A program made the position numbers and the translations under genes. Shown in pieces: positions 21,261 to 35,230 of a stretch of DNA of 64,000 bases; position 1 is the first letter of the stretch, and every line of letters starts with the position of its first letter. Source of the DNA: Cycas panzhihuaensis. Lineage: Eukaryota; Cycadophyta. The notes beneath the pieces are model-generated. The model did not search any database. It saw nothing but the letters and a program-made list of their open reading frames with translations, and was not told the DNA's origin. The stretch is taken from NCBI GenBank assembly GCA_023213395.1, contig CM041465.1:10540001-10604000 (forward strand). Reading direction: 5' to 3'.

Positions 21261-23061
21261 GGAAGGGGGGAAAAGGTAAACTAGTACTTAGTGAGGATGC
21301 ATTGGATATCCAAATGTATATCAATATGTGCTTAGATATTATTGATACATACTATATAACTGACATTAAAATTTAATTATTTACATATTTAATTTGGGGA
21401 GAAAATTTTATTGGAGGGAGATTATAGCCCATGAAGTTTGGGTGTCTTACCTATATTATCTTTAAATAACAAGAATGGACTATTAGAGGAGTTATTAGTG
21501 TTATAAATTCTAAGATTTTGGAGCCACTAGACCCTAAGGACATCATTTGACCCTCTAATGGATAAGGCATAGAAATCTTAGACCAAATAATAGGTAGTAA
21601 TATGGATGTACAAATTCTTTATTATGCCTATGTAATTAAGAGTGTGATATCTTAACATGGACTAGGTGAACCTAATTTTAGGTATAATATATAGATTAAG
21701 ATACTTAATTAAAGATATATTAATGAAGTTAAGTAATATGCCACTATCAATCAAAATAATGATGAGAGTTTTTTAAATTATATCCTTGATATAAATTAGT
21801 TCAAGATAGGAGGTAGCGGAAATAATAAACAAAGATACTTTTGGCTTATAGGTTGGGGAAGGCACTATGGGTGGTTCATCCTTAAGTTTATGGTTAAAGT
21901 TAGAATCTTCCTAAAGGGATATGATAGGATCAATGGTGGTGAATACTATACATTTATCTTTTGGAGGTTCACTTCTTTGAGCATTGGATATAGAGACCAT
22001 CTTCCCTACATCTATTTGCTTCTATAGGTGGTATATGTGCTATATTTGATGAAGGATCTATTAGTAGATGCTTTACTAAAGGGCATTGTGATTCACCACA
22101 ACATTATTGCTAACATTAAGGGTTTGCCTATAAGGGTACTAGTACCATATTAAATCATAATAGAAAGTAGATAGTCATTTTGCTACAAATTCAACCTCAA
22201 ATGCCTTAGCCATAGATATCACTTATGTTGGCGGCATCTATTTTTGGAACATTTAAATGTGCTCATTAAATCCTTACATATGTACATCGATGAAATTTTG
22301 TTGATTAAGTGAGTAGCTAACTTAATTCTATAAAGACTAGAATTCCTTTGTATAAGCTTCCATGGATGTTATTTATTTTAGTTGAATAAGATGACTAAAG
22401 AATGGCTAGTTCTATGTTTCTTCATATTATTTAAAGAATTTTTTATAAAACTACATCTATGTTTGATTAGATAGATACTCTCATTTCCACTAATGGAACC
22501 AAGGATGTGCCTTACCTTTTAGATAAATAAAGGAAAAGGTTGATTGGTCATTGAGAGACTTGGGATTAAGAGAAATATAAGATTCCTACTTACTTATCCA
22601 ACTCTTGGTTATGCCCTTTTTAAGATCTAGATTAAATATTAGTATGTTAATTTTATTATGAAATAGTTATTGTTGTGGTGGTAAGGTTGGAGGTGGTTTA
22701 GAGCTACCCTTTAAGTTTAATGTACATGTTGAGCTAAAAATGGATGCTATATTAAATAACTAATAACTATCTTTGCCATCGTATTCCTGAAGTCATTGCT
22801 TAAATTTTTGACATCATCAAATATAGTAGTGAATTAGATTTGTAATGCAAAGATTTGATCCACTTGAGTTGGAGCTATTATATGGATAAATATAAGTTAT
22901 TAAAGAAGAAAGGAATTCTAAGAAGGGGGAATTAGAGGAGAAGAAATGGGTTGTTAAGGATAAGGGGTTTAAAGAAACAAAATAGGCTTAATAAATTATG
23001 GGGTAGATAAAGAGAATGGGACAGAGAATTGGGAAATAATATAGAGAGTCAAGGTGGGGGA
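21261..23061 (-). pseudogene. Gag and protease remnants of gypsy copy A
   Basis: No long open frame remains. Minus-strand fragments near 22250-22600 resemble the gag of copy B in order and wording. The protease region near 21400-21900 is recognised only by its place and weak similarity. Close to 23040-23061 a purine-rich leader precedes the LTR. Confidence 0.5.
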
Positions 23062-24742
23062 TGTCTATACCCTATTAAACCCTAAAGTTTTATAATAATT
23101 TCACTTATTATACAAAGACTAGTGAAAAAATATTGTCAAAATGATATAGATGAATTTTAAGTGTGAAAATTAGACTATAAAGCCCATACGGTGTTTATAT
23201 ATCATTTTTCTTTAAAAATTTAGATTGAAACTAACCTAGTAAAAAATAATTAATGCAATGTGCTTATTAAAATAAGATGTATGGAGGACAAAGGCAAAAT
23301 TTAAGTTGTTGACTTTGTTTTTTTTTTTAATAAAGAGGCTCTTGGTATAGGTTTCATCTACAATAGACTAATATTTACAAAAGTGACCTTGTGAAGGTAT
23401 AAGTCTATAAGTAGTTTTTTTTTTTTTAGATGATGATGAAAATTCCAAACTCTATAGTTGAAGGTTTAGATAGGAAAGAGTCTACAATTTGTAGTTGAAG
23501 GTTTAGATAGGAAAGAGTTTACAAATAAGGTTTAAATAACTTATTACAGTTATTTATTAAAATCTATAATACTTGACTATAGGAACTCGATAACTTTTTA
23601 GTGTATTATATTCTACGGATGGTGGAAGTTGACTATAATTTATCAATATTTTTTACTAATGAAATATAGTGTTTAGGAAACTAACTATGTAGACTCCTAA
23701 CACAAGGTCTTCTTAGTCTATAGGCTCTTTAATAAATTTCTAAGTCATTAGCAATATTTAGCCTAATATTTTAGGGTACTAACTATAAAGGTCTACCATA
23801 TTTGTACCCATAATAGTTGTGCTAAGGTGTTTGGGAAGTGTAGATTCTTAGTGCTAACCACTAGCTAGTGCCTTACAAATTTGTAAGAAATTAATAGGTT
23901 TCCTATTCTAGGATAGGGAACATAGCCTAAAAGGGTCCTCCTATATACCTAAAGAGGCATTAAGGCTTATTTCTATATGCAAGTTCTATATATGACCTAT
24001 GTAAGTAGGTAACCTTCTTTACTTCATGTGCTAACATATACCTAAGCATACTTAGTTAAGAATGATAGTTGCCTATGGATGTTTTTAGACCCCCTAAATA
24101 GAGTCTCTACCTAAACTTCTATGGGAAACAAAAAAAGAGACGTGATAGATTTTTCTCAATCTCTACAAATGCTGGTAGTAAAATGCAAGGAGAGTAAATA
24201 ACATTAAATAGAAATTAATGAAGGATAAGGTTTATTAAAATTTCATCACGAGAAAAAAAAAACCCTAAAATTTTATCTCCTCTTGTTATTCTATTTCTTT
24301 ATGATCACACATATTTTAGATGAACTTATAAACTGGGCTTAGATACTACTTGGTATGAGTCCACTAGCATTCTTCCATAAATTATTGACTTGCAAGCTCA
24401 AAGGGTACAATAATAGAATATAATAACAATATACCAAATCATTTTTTATTATTAAGGGAGAATGATTATAGAAAATAGATATAAAAGACACCAAAAGATA
24501 TACTATAATACATTCTTATAAGAGTTTTCAATACATAGCAATCCTCCTTTTACAATTGGTAGGCATTAAATAAATAATAGTGGCCTCTTGCATAAAATGC
24601 TATTAGTATGATAAACAACTTCCAATTCTATTAGCATACATAAGTGGCCTATACATAAAATTTAATGGCTAGCATTAACCACCAAGTTCCTTGGCCATAT
24701 GCTAGTAGTTAGGTTTCAATGATAATAAAATGTTATGTAACA
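23062..24742 (-). repeat. 5' LTR of gypsy copy A
   Basis: In element orientation it runs TGTTACATAACA to TATAGACA, about 1681 bases. Its inner end matches copy B at 37082-37690 and its outer end matches copy B at about 32085-32472. Confidence 0.75.
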
Positions 24743-25989
24743 ATAATACCCTAAGAGGTATGTCCAATCAATGGCTATGGTTCTTCGTCATATCCCATGG
24801 TCTTTCATCATGTCTTATGACTCTTCATATCTTAATTTTGCTCATGATCATATGGAGTGTTAACTATTGCCACGTGTTAACCCTTAACCATATTTATTAA
24901 TAATACTAATCTCTAAACTTCACAAAATTGAACCCAAATATTCACATTGAGATATAATAAACTTCAACATATTTTATTCAAACTCTTAGTATGTCTATGA
25001 TCTAATTTCATATATTTCATGATCTTCTAATGAAATTAATTTAAGTAGTACACTCCATATCCATTTATAAGATTTAATGCAATTAATATTAAATAAATAA
25101 GGGTTGTTTTATTTACTCATTAGATTGACATTTGTTGTCTTACTTTTATGACATGAAAGTTAGGATTTAAATAAAAAATTGATATTTTATTTTATTATCA
25201 TAAACTCGCTTGGTCATCCTTGTGCATGGAATAAGTAGGACATTAGTCTATCTTATATATAGGCAAGGAAAAGGGTATTTAGATAATAATAATATGCATA
25301 TAGATTAGGCAAATGATTTCTTATATTGACATCTGATGTTAGTATTCTTTACTTATTAAGGCTTACCCATAAAAATTTAGGCTATTAAGTAACTTTTATA
25401 ACTATAGGAATATCAAAGAGTAAGTAGGTTGAATCTATGACCACTCTTTAAAAGTGTGTCATGAAGTCATGGTAACTAAGCAACATTCTCTAGAGAGATT
25501 GTAAGGGGCTTTATCTTACCATTAGTTATACTATTTATTGTTGCTTGAGGCATCTTATGGATTTCCTAAGAGTCCATCATCAAGGTTAAAAATGGTAATT
25601 CTAATAAGGGTTGAGATTACATAACCAAGGGAGACTACCAAGTACTCCTTGGTTAAAGGAGTGAATAGGTAGCCTTAAAGACTTTAGGGTGGTCATTCTC
25701 ATCTTATTATGGAGACAATATTAACATAATAGCCTAGTGCTAATGTTTTCTTTATAATAGGCTAAAGTCCTCTACCTATGGGTCAAATTTTATCCTTCAA
25801 GTTCTCTAATCCCTTAGGATTATAATTTCACATAAAGGTGATACATATATTTTACCATTGTTTAATTGAGCACTCTTATTCAATATATTTATTTTTAACT
25901 TATAAAATATTGATTAAGATGTGATCTTAGCTTCACACTAGGCATATGGGTTACTAGGTGGAACCTAAGGTTATCATATTTTTTGAATC
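24743..25989. other. Unassigned AT-rich sequence
   Basis: No open frame, family motif or clear repeat relation was recognised on either strand. It lies between the gypsy A LTR and the 3' end of the LINE, and may be older host DNA or a decayed element. Confidence 0.4.
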
Positions 25990-26399
25990 AATATTATTTT
26001 TTTTATTGATAAAAAAGAGGGAAGCTTATATTAAAATATAAAATTTTATAATATAGTTACAAAAAGTCTATATCCTTCAATTGAGGAAGTATTAATACAT
26101 GTGCATAAGAGATTGTAGTAGATTAACAATATTACAATATAGATATATCTAGAAATAAACAACATTTTACTTCATCATAACCAATTAATAACTAATCCAA
26201 TTTAATACTAAGATTTAATACTTAACATGGAAGAAATGCTCTCTAACAACTTGATTTAAGGAAAAAATCTACATGTATCACTAATAATAAGAGCATTATT
26301 TAATCATAAAATAAAATCTTTGGACTTAAAGTGAAAAAATAAACTATGAAAACTACTATGATTGATTTTAGCATATCTAGTGTTTTTTCCAAAATCTAG

Positions 26400-26900
26400 A
26401 GGATGTCCTTTTTTATTTTTAAATTATTTATATCTTCCAAGTTAGAGTCAAAACCTTTCTCTACCCATTAACTTCTTGATCCTAGATTGATTAGTAGATT
26501 AGTTACCCTATTCACTTCTCTTTTAACATAGTTAAAGGAGATCTCCTTAAATTGAGTATGATGGTACATTATTTCTTTAAGGATAAAGCCAATCCTCTAG
26601 TTTCTAGACTCCTTTTTATTCATATTTATTTAAAGTAATTCAATGATAAATTTGGAATCACCCTCTAAATAAATCTTCTCCATCTTTTATTACTTAGGAA
26701 TCTTAGAAATAGCTAGGGTAGTTATAACTTCCATCACATTATTAGTGGCTTCACCTATATTTTAAGAAAATAAGTGCTTAGCCTTACCATTGTGATATCT
26801 CATAATGATACCAATAACAATGCTACTTGGGTTGCCTTTAGAGCTACCATAAAAGTTAATTTTAAACATAATAATCTTTGGTAGTTCCTAGAGATATACA
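26400..26900 (-). pseudogene. LINE RNase H domain
   Basis: The minus strand reads EATNNVMEVITTLAISKIP and, after two stops, EKIYLEGDSKFIIEL near 26640-26690, the E-A...L and EGDS motifs of plant LINE RNase H. A second copy of the upstream part is at 27660-28000. Confidence 0.75.
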
Positions 26901-28748
26901 TTTCTATATTTCATATTATTTTCCCTCTTACATATTCTTAAATCCTTCTTTTACACTCATAACTAGTTAAGTTTGATCATATCCTCATTGGACCAAGACA
27001 AGTCCTCTTCACTCCATACCTTAGATATTAAGGTATCTACAATACTACTGATAACTCTTTAAACCACCTAGTCTGAAGGCCTAGATCTATCTCTAAAAAT
27101 TCTTTTATTACATTCTCCCTAAATATTCCATAAAAGAAAACTAGGATCCAAATTGCAAGCCTTTTGGAGGATTATGGATTTTAACTTGAGGCTCTTCCAT
27201 CCTTCTAAAACTTTTTGGATCCTAAAATCTCTCTTACTCAAGGATATAAAGATGATCTCAATATGATCCCAACATTGATTAATAATTTTACATCTTAGGA
27301 AAAGGTGGTTGATTTCTTCTTCAATCTGAACACAAAAGACACATATAAAAGGGTCAATCATTCCTCTCATTTTAAGATTTTTCTATGTAAGGATGCTATT
27401 ATAAGCTAGCTCCTATAAAAATGTAGAGATTTTAGGCTATAAGTTAGGTCACTATATTTTCATCCACAATTTCTTAGAGTTGTAAATTCTCTCCTGTGCA
27501 ACATAAAAATTGTAAGTTTTCTTGACAAAGATCGAGCCTATCCCCTTATGACCCCATATTAAGACATGTGAGACCTAATTAGTAGGAAGAACTCCCCTTT
27601 GAAGAAAGCTCAATAAAAGTTTATTCTCTTTCAACATAAGCTCCTCCAATTAAGTATGAAGGTACATTATTTCTTTAAGGATCAAGCCAATCCTCTAGTT
27701 TCTAGACTCCTTTTTATTCATATTTATTTAAAGTAATTCAATGATGAGTTTGGAATCACCCTCTAAATAAATCTTCTCCGTCTTTTATTACTTGGGAATC
27801 TTAAAAATAGCTAGAGTAGTTATAACTTCGATCACATTATTAGTGGATTCATCTATATTTTAAGAAAATAAGTGCTTAGCCTTACCATTGTGATATCTCC
27901 TAATGCTACCAATAATAATGCTCCTTGGGTTGCATTTAGAGCTACCATCAAAGTTAATTTTAAATATAATAATCTTTGGTAGTTCCTAAAGATATATACT
28001 TCTATATTCCATATTATTTTCCCTCCTACATGTTCTTAAATCCTTCTTTTACACTCATAACTAGTTAAGTTTGATCATATCCTCATTGGACCAAGCCAAG
28101 TCCTCTTCACTCCATACCTTAGATACTAAAGTATCTACATTATTACTGATAACTCTTTGAACCACCTAGTCTGAAGGCCTAGATCTATCTCTAAAAATTC
28201 TTTTATTACATTCTCCATAAATATTCCGTAAAAGAAAACTAAGATCCAAATCCCAAGCCTTTTGGAGGATTATGGATTTTAACTTGAGGCTCTTCAATCT
28301 TTCTAAAACATTTTGGATCCTAAAATCTCTCTTACTCAAGGATATAAAGATGATCTCAATATGATCCCAACATTGATTAATAATTTTACATCTTAGGAAA
28401 AGGTGGTTGATTTATTCTTCAATCCTAACATAAAAGACACATATAAAAGGGTCAGTCATTCCTCTCTTTTTAAGATTTTTCTATGTAAGGATGCTATTAT
28501 AAGCTAACTCCTATAAAAGGGTAGAGATTTTAGGCTGTAAGTTAGGTCACTATATTTTCATCCACAATTTCTTAGAGTTGTAAATTCTCTCATGTGCAAC
28601 ATTAAAATTGCAAGTTTGCTTGACAAAGATCAAGCCTATCCCCTTATGACCCCATATTAAGACATCTTAGCCCTAATTAGTAGGAAGAACTCCCCTTTGA
28701 AGAAAGCTCAATAAAATTTCATTCTCTTTCAACATAAGCTCCTCCAAC
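26553..28748. repeat. 1.1 kb tandem duplication within the LINE
   Basis: Unit 1 is about 26553-27650 and unit 2 about 27651-28748, a period of 1098 bases measured at GGTACATT (26563 and 27661). Each unit holds the zinc-finger RVT segment and part of RNase H. The units share most of their inactivating changes and differ only by scattered bases, so the duplication came after most of the decay. Confidence 0.88.
27119..27370 (-). pseudogene. LINE zinc-finger RVT segment (unit 1)
   Basis: An 83-codon frame with DPFICVFCVQIEEEINHLFL, then RCKIINQCWDHIE: a C-x2-C...H...C zinc-finger (zf-RVT) of plant LINEs, which follows the RT and probably binds nucleic acid. The duplicate copy at about 28217-28470 has lost its open frame. 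Confidence 0.85.
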
Positions 28749-28779
28749 TAAGGTTATGGTGGTTTTCATAGTTTGGTCA

Positions 28780-30460
28780 TAGGAGGAAAAGCATCCTCCT
28801 TAATAGAATCATCAACTTAATAGTCTTTTATCTTGTTCTAACTAACTCTCAAAAATCTCATCCTTACATTGACCAAGTATTCATTATAGACAAGGGAATT
28901 ACATGCATCCCATAAGTCCTCCTAAAGTAAAGCTTGTTTTCCATCCCTAATTTCCCATAAGTTGTAGGACTGTATAATATCAAGTCATTGGATAACCGCA
29001 TTCCAAATGGACATGCCTCTTGGGCGGTTAAAAATTCTAATTAAGTCTTCTCATGTTGTATCTTTAGCACACTTCTCTTTCTAGATTCGAGCCCATAAGG
29101 ATGGCCTATCTATCATCCATCTCCATAGTAACTTAACATTAAGGGCTTTGTTAAAGGGTTTTAGGCATTTGGTATTCAAGCCCTCCCTATTCCTTAAGCA
29201 TACACACCTTATCCTAAGACACCAATGTCTATTCTTTTTCTATATGAGGCCCTTCCCCTTTATTTATTTTGAATATTTTTTCTAATTTTAATAATTATGG
29301 AAGGAGTTGATAAAGTAAAATATATATAAATGGGTAGGGCTTGAAAATCCAATTTAATGGCCATAATTCTACACTGTTAAAGATAGAAAATTGAGATGCC
29401 ACATTGATAATTTTGTTTTATGTTATTTAAGATATCTTCCTATGCATTATTCATTTATAAATTTTCTACCAAAGAAATTCCTAGGTATTTATTTATAAGA
29501 GAAGTAATGGGAAATTTCAAAAACCTACTAATATTCCTTTACATCTTTGGATGGGTTTTGCAAAAGAATTTTTTAAAATTTCCATTCATTAATAAAACCC
29601 CTCAATGCTTAAAGAAAAGTTTCTAAAACTCTTTTAAGGGCCCTAAATTCTCTGATTAAATACATTCATAGAAGTTTTATATCATTAATGAATTATAGGT
29701 AAGAGAGTGACTCTGAATTTAGAGCAAGTTAGATCCTTTTAATTAGATTTACTTGCCTTAATGTTATGATGAATCTTTTAAGGCAATTCACCATAACAAT
29801 TAAAAGGTATGGTGAAAGGGATTCATCCTGTCTTATCCACCTTGATGATAGAAATTATTGAGTTGGAGTACCGTTAACCAAAATTAAAAGGTAGTGGAAG
29901 AGATACAATTATGTACCCAATTGACCCATATCTTGTTAAATCCAAAGGCCTTTTATCTATAAAGTCTTAATTTATGTGGTCATAAGATTTAGAAATGTCT
30001 GAATTTAAGAGTATAATACTCTTTTTATTCTATCTAATAGAATGGATAGTCTCCATGTCCATAATAATGCCATCCATGATTTATTTTCCAACTATAAATC
30101 CTTCTTGTTCTTATTAAATTAAACTTGGAAGAATCTCCTTTAGTTTATTATCCATAACTTTAGATATAATATTATAATATGTATTACACATAGAAATTAG
30201 CTTAAATTTATTAAGTTTTTAGGTACCATCTCCTTTGGGATGAGGGTTAAATAGGTAGAGTTGATGCCTGCAATATTTGTTAGATCACCTAAACTTCTTA
30301 ACCACTTTCACTACATCTTACTCAATAACTTGTGAGAAGGTTTTGCAGTAGTCTATTGGAAATCCATCTAGACCTAGAGCCTTACTAGGGGGCATGCTGA
30401 AAATGACTTTTATAACCTCCTCTTTAGTTATATCCTTGAGAAAAACTCTATTATGCTTGG
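28780..30460 (-). pseudogene. LINE reverse transcriptase
   Basis: Minus-strand fragments include GLDGFPIDYCKTFSQVIE near 30310-30390 (P-G-x-DGF motif at the start of LINE RT) and GFIVGK...IMDGIIMDMETIHSI near 30040-30105. Many stops and frameshifts are present, and the FADD box was not located with confidence. Confidence 0.75.
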
Positions 30461-30999
30461 CTAAAACTAACTTTGAAAAAATAGATTATACTTTAGAGAT
30501 GACTTCCTCTCAATACATCAAAACTTTAAGAGTTAGCTCCATAAAAAAATAACCTCAACTCTTCTTCTATTTCTAGAGTAGAATTGAGTACACTACCATC
30601 CCACTCTTTTAATTAGATAATTATATTGAATTTTTGGTACTTTAGAGTGGCTTGATGGAAAATTTTTAGATTTATACCTCCTTCTTGTAACTAACAAACC
30701 CTGGACTTCTATTTTCAAAAGAGATCCTTTCTTTTTTCTCTTAACTATTAATTTCATAATGTAGGCTTTCTTCTTAGAGAGCAAGCTATTATGAGATTCT
30801 TTATCTCATAATATCCTTTTGAGTTTGATCCATCTTCCTATCAAGAGATTCTTTATGCTAAAACATTTCCCTGAATACCTATTTATTTTAATTTTATTTT
30901 AGTTTTCAAAAATTTAAGTTTCTAGTCTAGGCTTCATGAAAAATGTATCACTAGTGTCTCCTTCTTTCCACTATTGTTTAATGTTATCATCAAATTTTG

Positions 31000-31770
31000 G
31001 GTGATCTAACCACATTTTCCTGAATTTAAAGGGAGAGTTCCTTATCTTAAAATTTTCCATAATGCATAGAATAATAGGCCAATGATCAAAACCACTTCTA
31101 TTAATAATATTAGATTCTAGGATACTATTTACATTGATCAATCTCTCATTGACTTAAATCTATCTAACCTTTTGACAACCTATGACTTACCCCCTCTTCT
31201 ATTGTTTTAGGTAAAAATACCTTCCTTTGAAAGAATATTTATTAGTCTATGAAATAAGATCCACTCTTGAAGGATGATACTCACTTGGTATAAAGTCTTG
31301 ATCCCTCTTTTTTTCTCATTCAAGTTGAGGATGGAATTAAAATCCCCTACCAAGATCTAAGGGTCCTTAACTTAACTTTTCTACATTTTGTCAGGTGAGT
31401 TCCTACATGTGAGTTTAAGATCTAAATGAGTCAAAGAATAAATATTACTAATATTAACAATCATTCTATAGGTATCAAAGGGAAACCAGCCATTAATTCA
31501 CCCCCTCCTACCATTTGCATGATTGAGGTGAACCTTTCTTAGATCCTATAGAGTGGAAAAACCCCTAGAGGCCCATATGGATCCAATAGCAATGATATTG
31601 AAATGCTTCCAAGTTTTCTAAGTGATGAGATACTTATATAAGTCCAACTTTATTTCTTATATCAAGCTGATGTTTGGTATCTCTCTACTAATATTTCTCT
31701 TAAAAATTCTCTACTTCATTATAACATTAAAAGCATGAATATCCCATAAAAGTAGCCTCATCATTGGCTA
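31000..31770 (-). pseudogene. LINE AP-like endonuclease
   Basis: Near 31760 the minus strand reads MRLLLWDIHAFN, the start of an EEP endonuclease (S/W-N-I-R-G equivalent). Near 31310-31355 it reads ILVGDFNSILN, the GDFN catalytic motif. The enzyme nicked target DNA to start integration. The frame is broken. Confidence 0.75.
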
Positions 31771-32060
31771 TGTTCCTAGTAATGGAAATAAACATCCTAG
31801 AGCAATTGAGATTGACCTAAGCTAAATAGGAATTGTCCTTCCACTAGAAGTTTCTACACATTAGACTTCCTCCATGTTTTTTTTCCTTTAGAAGCTTCCT
31901 CCTTTTGATTTCTAGTGTTGAATGTTTTAACACCTACCCTCTTTTCTATTGATCTTCTTATATATTTCTTTTAACCTATAGACTCTTGACCTAATCTTAA
32001 AGTGTTATTTTTTAATACATTCTCCACTTTGGGATGTTTTTATTCCAATATTCTTTTATA

Positions 32061-32472
32061 CACTTAATTATCTTTAAGCTCAAAATGCATAATAATGAAA
32101 TTTAAGTAGTAAATGCAATGTTTTTATTAATAGAACATAATCTAATTATAGAGAGAAGGGTCACACATGGGAACCAAAGATCACCAAAGGAGAATTGGAA
32201 GAGTAGCAAATTACTATTTCATAAGAAATGACAATATATAATAATCCTCACCTTGCATTAAGTTGGGCTTAAATAGACAGGAGAGGTCTCTTATATAGAA
32301 TCAAGAGAGGCCTATTATATATAATATCAATAATAAGATAAATGACCTCTATTTATATTAGTGAATATAAGTGGCCCATACACAAAATTTAATAGTTAGA
32401 ATGAACTATCAAAGTCTATTGTCATATGTGTTAGCAAACTAGGTACACTTCATAATGGACGATCATGTAACA
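32061..32472 (-). repeat. 3' LTR part of gypsy copy B
   Basis: It begins TGTTACATGATC at 32472 in element orientation, directly after a polypurine tract (complement at 32473-32484). It matches the outer 560 bases of the copy A LTR, including the phrase ATAAGTGGCCCATACACAAAATTTAATAG in slightly altered form. The left edge is uncertain. Confidence 0.65.
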
Positions 32473-32479
32473 GGTTCCC

Positions 32480-34000
32480 TCCCATGAGATGTTGAGTCCT
32501 AAAATCTAAGGAGATGCTAATGTTTCTTAATAAATTTGGTTGATTCCCATGTCACTTCCTTAGATTCGTAGATGACCCACTATACTAAATAATCAAATAT
32601 ATTCCTATTCTAAAGGCAACATTTTTGGCTATCTAAAATATGGTAAGGTAAAATAGTGAGATGTTGTTATTCATCAAGGACTAGTAGGATAGACTAAGGA
32701 ATAATATCTTTGATAAGGTGCTTTTAAAGGCATAAAACATAAAATACATTATGGATCTTGGTGTTAGAGGCAAGTTTAAGTGCATTAACAACTTCATAAA
32801 TTTGTTGAAGTACCTTATATGGGCTATAATAACATGGTATACAGTTTTAAATTTTATGATATTTAAGGGACTAGTACTTATATAATTGGATGAAAAGAAA
32901 AACTAAGTCATGCATATAAAAAGATCAAGTAGAATGATGGAATTCAATGAGTTATTTCTTGTAATTTTGAGTTGTTATTAGATTTTATTTGATACTGTGA
33001 AGGATTTAATTTATATCTTTAAGTTTTAGTTGAAATACAATAATTTGAAGGTTAGTTATAAGGGTAAGATATGATGGGAGAGGACATCCATAAAGGGCCA
33101 TAAATAGGGATATGCTAATAGATAAGCCATGGGATGAGTTATACCAATATTCTACAAGACCTAGCCATGAGGTCCATTTATGGTGGTGTTTAGAAGAAAA
33201 ACATCATAAGTATATTTTTAACATCTTATTCAAGACTTTGGATTAGTGACCAATTTGTAGATGGTAAGTTAAACTCATGTTCAATGAAGCTCCAAGGGCT
33301 CAAAAGAGTTCTTGCCAAAATATACTAGTAAATTTGGGATCTTATTCATAGATTATTATTGATGGAAGTTTATGAAGGTGAAAAATAGAATGAATATAGA
33401 GATCAATAAGGTGGGATGCTTTATAAGAGGTATGGATAGGAGAAAAATAAGCATACTTAGTAAGTCTATTAATGATCACTAAGATTGATATAAAATTAAT
33501 AGATAATGGCAAATCTATGATGAAATCTATAATAATATCTTACCATTTACTTTGAGGGATATGTATGGGTTAGAGGAGGTCTAATTGAGCATTAATATAA
33601 ATTTGATTTCTTTGAAAAGTATCATATTTAGAAATACATATAAGGATAGTAGATTTTATATGGGGCCAATAAATATTAGATTGAATACGATGATATATTC
33701 TGTCAAACCATGAGTGTCCTCATAGGAAGTGGAATGATACTTAGATAAAATGTGTGGGATAAAAGATGATATAGGTTGATCAAAAATATGATTTTGGTAC
33801 AACAGGTAGGTGTTATGTATGGACCAATCTTTATAATTATGAATTTTAGTAGCCTATTGGTCAAATCCTAGTTGAGATTAGTTTTCAATTATTAATTTTG
33901 CTAGCCAGATTGGCTGTAACTTGGAGATCACATGAAAAATAGGTTTGTTAATAGTAACCTCAAATGGGAGGTAGGAGAGGGTACCAATGATAATATTTTT
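32480..34000 (-). pseudogene. Integrase and chromodomain of gypsy copy B
   Basis: At the 3' end, 32500-32620 reads FDYLV-x-W...ESKEVTWESTKFI, a chromodomain (YLVKW...ATWE). It is followed by REPVT right at the LTR, a placement typical of Tekay/Del-like chromoviruses. Chromodomains direct integration to heterochromatin. The integrase core upstream (about 33400-33700) is recognised only in fragments, and stops are frequent. Confidence 0.65.
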
Positions 34001-35230
34001 ATTCCCTTTTTTATATATGATAGTGGAATGAAATACTTGTAGATAGTTAATCCACTTAGCCTACTCTTTAGATAAAATTATTTGATTAAGAAGGTAGTGA
34101 AGGTTATGGTGGTTTGTTAAAATACTAAGAACTTAAAAGATATCAGGTCCTAATTATCTATAACATATAGAATAACTTTCATCTCCTTTTAATGTGTTGA
34201 TATGTGATATTTATAGTCTTTGATCTTATGAATCTTAAATATTATTAGATGAAAGTTTTATATAAGGATGACACCTATCCCATATCCAAAAGCATCACAC
34301 TCTAAAGAGAAAGGTTGGGAGAAGTCTATGATGGTAAGAACTAAGGTGGATGTCATGATGGACTTAAGATTATTATAAGCATACTCTGCATACTAAGGCT
34401 AATTAAGTATGTCTTTTTGGAGTAAATTTATCAAGGGGGCCATAATAGAGACATACTTTTGAATAAGTTGATGGTAAAATCCTATAAGTCTTAGAAAAAC
34501 ATACAATATAAAATTTCTAGATGTGGGTTAGGTAGTAATGATTGAGATTTTATCTAGATCAACCTGAACATATTTTGATAAGATCATATATCCTAGATAT
34601 TATAATTTAGACTTACTAAATTTTCATTTAGATAACTTGGTATAAAGTTGGTGCTCAGTAAGGACCTAGAGGATAACTTCCAAATATGAGAAGTACTTAT
34701 ATAAGTCTAGATTATAAATAAGAATGTCATCGAAGAAAACAATGATAAATCTAGAGAGTATGGGATAAAAACATTATTCATTAAGGCTTGGTATATAGTT
34801 AGAGCATTATAGAGGCCAAAGGGCATGACCTAAAATTTAAAATGTCCATGATGTATTTGAAAGGTGATCTTATGGCAATCCTTTAGGGTGATACGGATCT
34901 AATAATAGCCCAATTAAAGGTTTAATTTTGACAAGATGATGGCTCCATGAATTTCATCAAGCATATCATCAATTAGGGGTTTCGAAAATTTATTTTTAAT
35001 AGTGATTTTGTTGAGTTCACAATAATTAATATAGAGTAAAAATGAACTATCCTATTTCTACATTAGGATAATAAGAGCCACGTAAGGGATTTTGTTAGGC
35101 CAAATAATGCCTATGTCAATCAATTGATTAGTGATTTTTCTAAATTTATTTTTTTAAAAGTAATAATTCTGGTAAGGTTAAAGGCTAATGGGATCATGAG
35201 GTGATTTGAGTTTAATTAAATAGTGAAAAT
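34001..35230 (-). pseudogene. RT and RNase H of gypsy copy B
   Basis: The minus strand contains RFIIVFFDDILIYNLDLYKYF (about 34690-34760), with the FFDD catalytic pair intact, then LTEHQLY and KFSKSKL...YLGYMIL. Near 34990-35100 is the start of RT (N-K-I-P-Y equivalent). Stops and shifts interrupt it throughout. Confidence 0.78.

Larger units (their letters stand above)
20722..24742 (-). mobile_element. Chromovirus-type gypsy copy A, 5' half
   Basis: Minus-strand order: LTR 24742-23062, gag, protease, start of RT, then an abrupt stop at the copia LTR. The missing RNase H, integrase and 3' LTR should lie left of window position 1. The LTR and gag resemble copy B (about 32061-37690). It is heavily decayed, with stops every few dozen codons. 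Confidence 0.75.
25990..32060 (-). mobile_element. LINE (non-LTR) retrotransposon relic with RNase H
   Basis: Minus-strand order: endonuclease (about 31760-31000), RT (about 30460-28780), zinc-finger RVT and RNase H (twice, through a tandem duplication at 26553-28748). The 3' end is probably near an 8-base T run at 25997-26004, which would be the decayed poly(A) tail. An L1-type plant LINE with RNase H fits. ORF1 was not recognised. The 5' end meets gypsy copy B LTR sequence at about 32060. Confidence 0.8.

Noticed and set aside
26553-28748. Possible pair of LTRs flanking a small element
   Set aside because: The two units are directly adjacent, with no internal sequence, and carry LINE coding sequence, so this is a tandem duplication.
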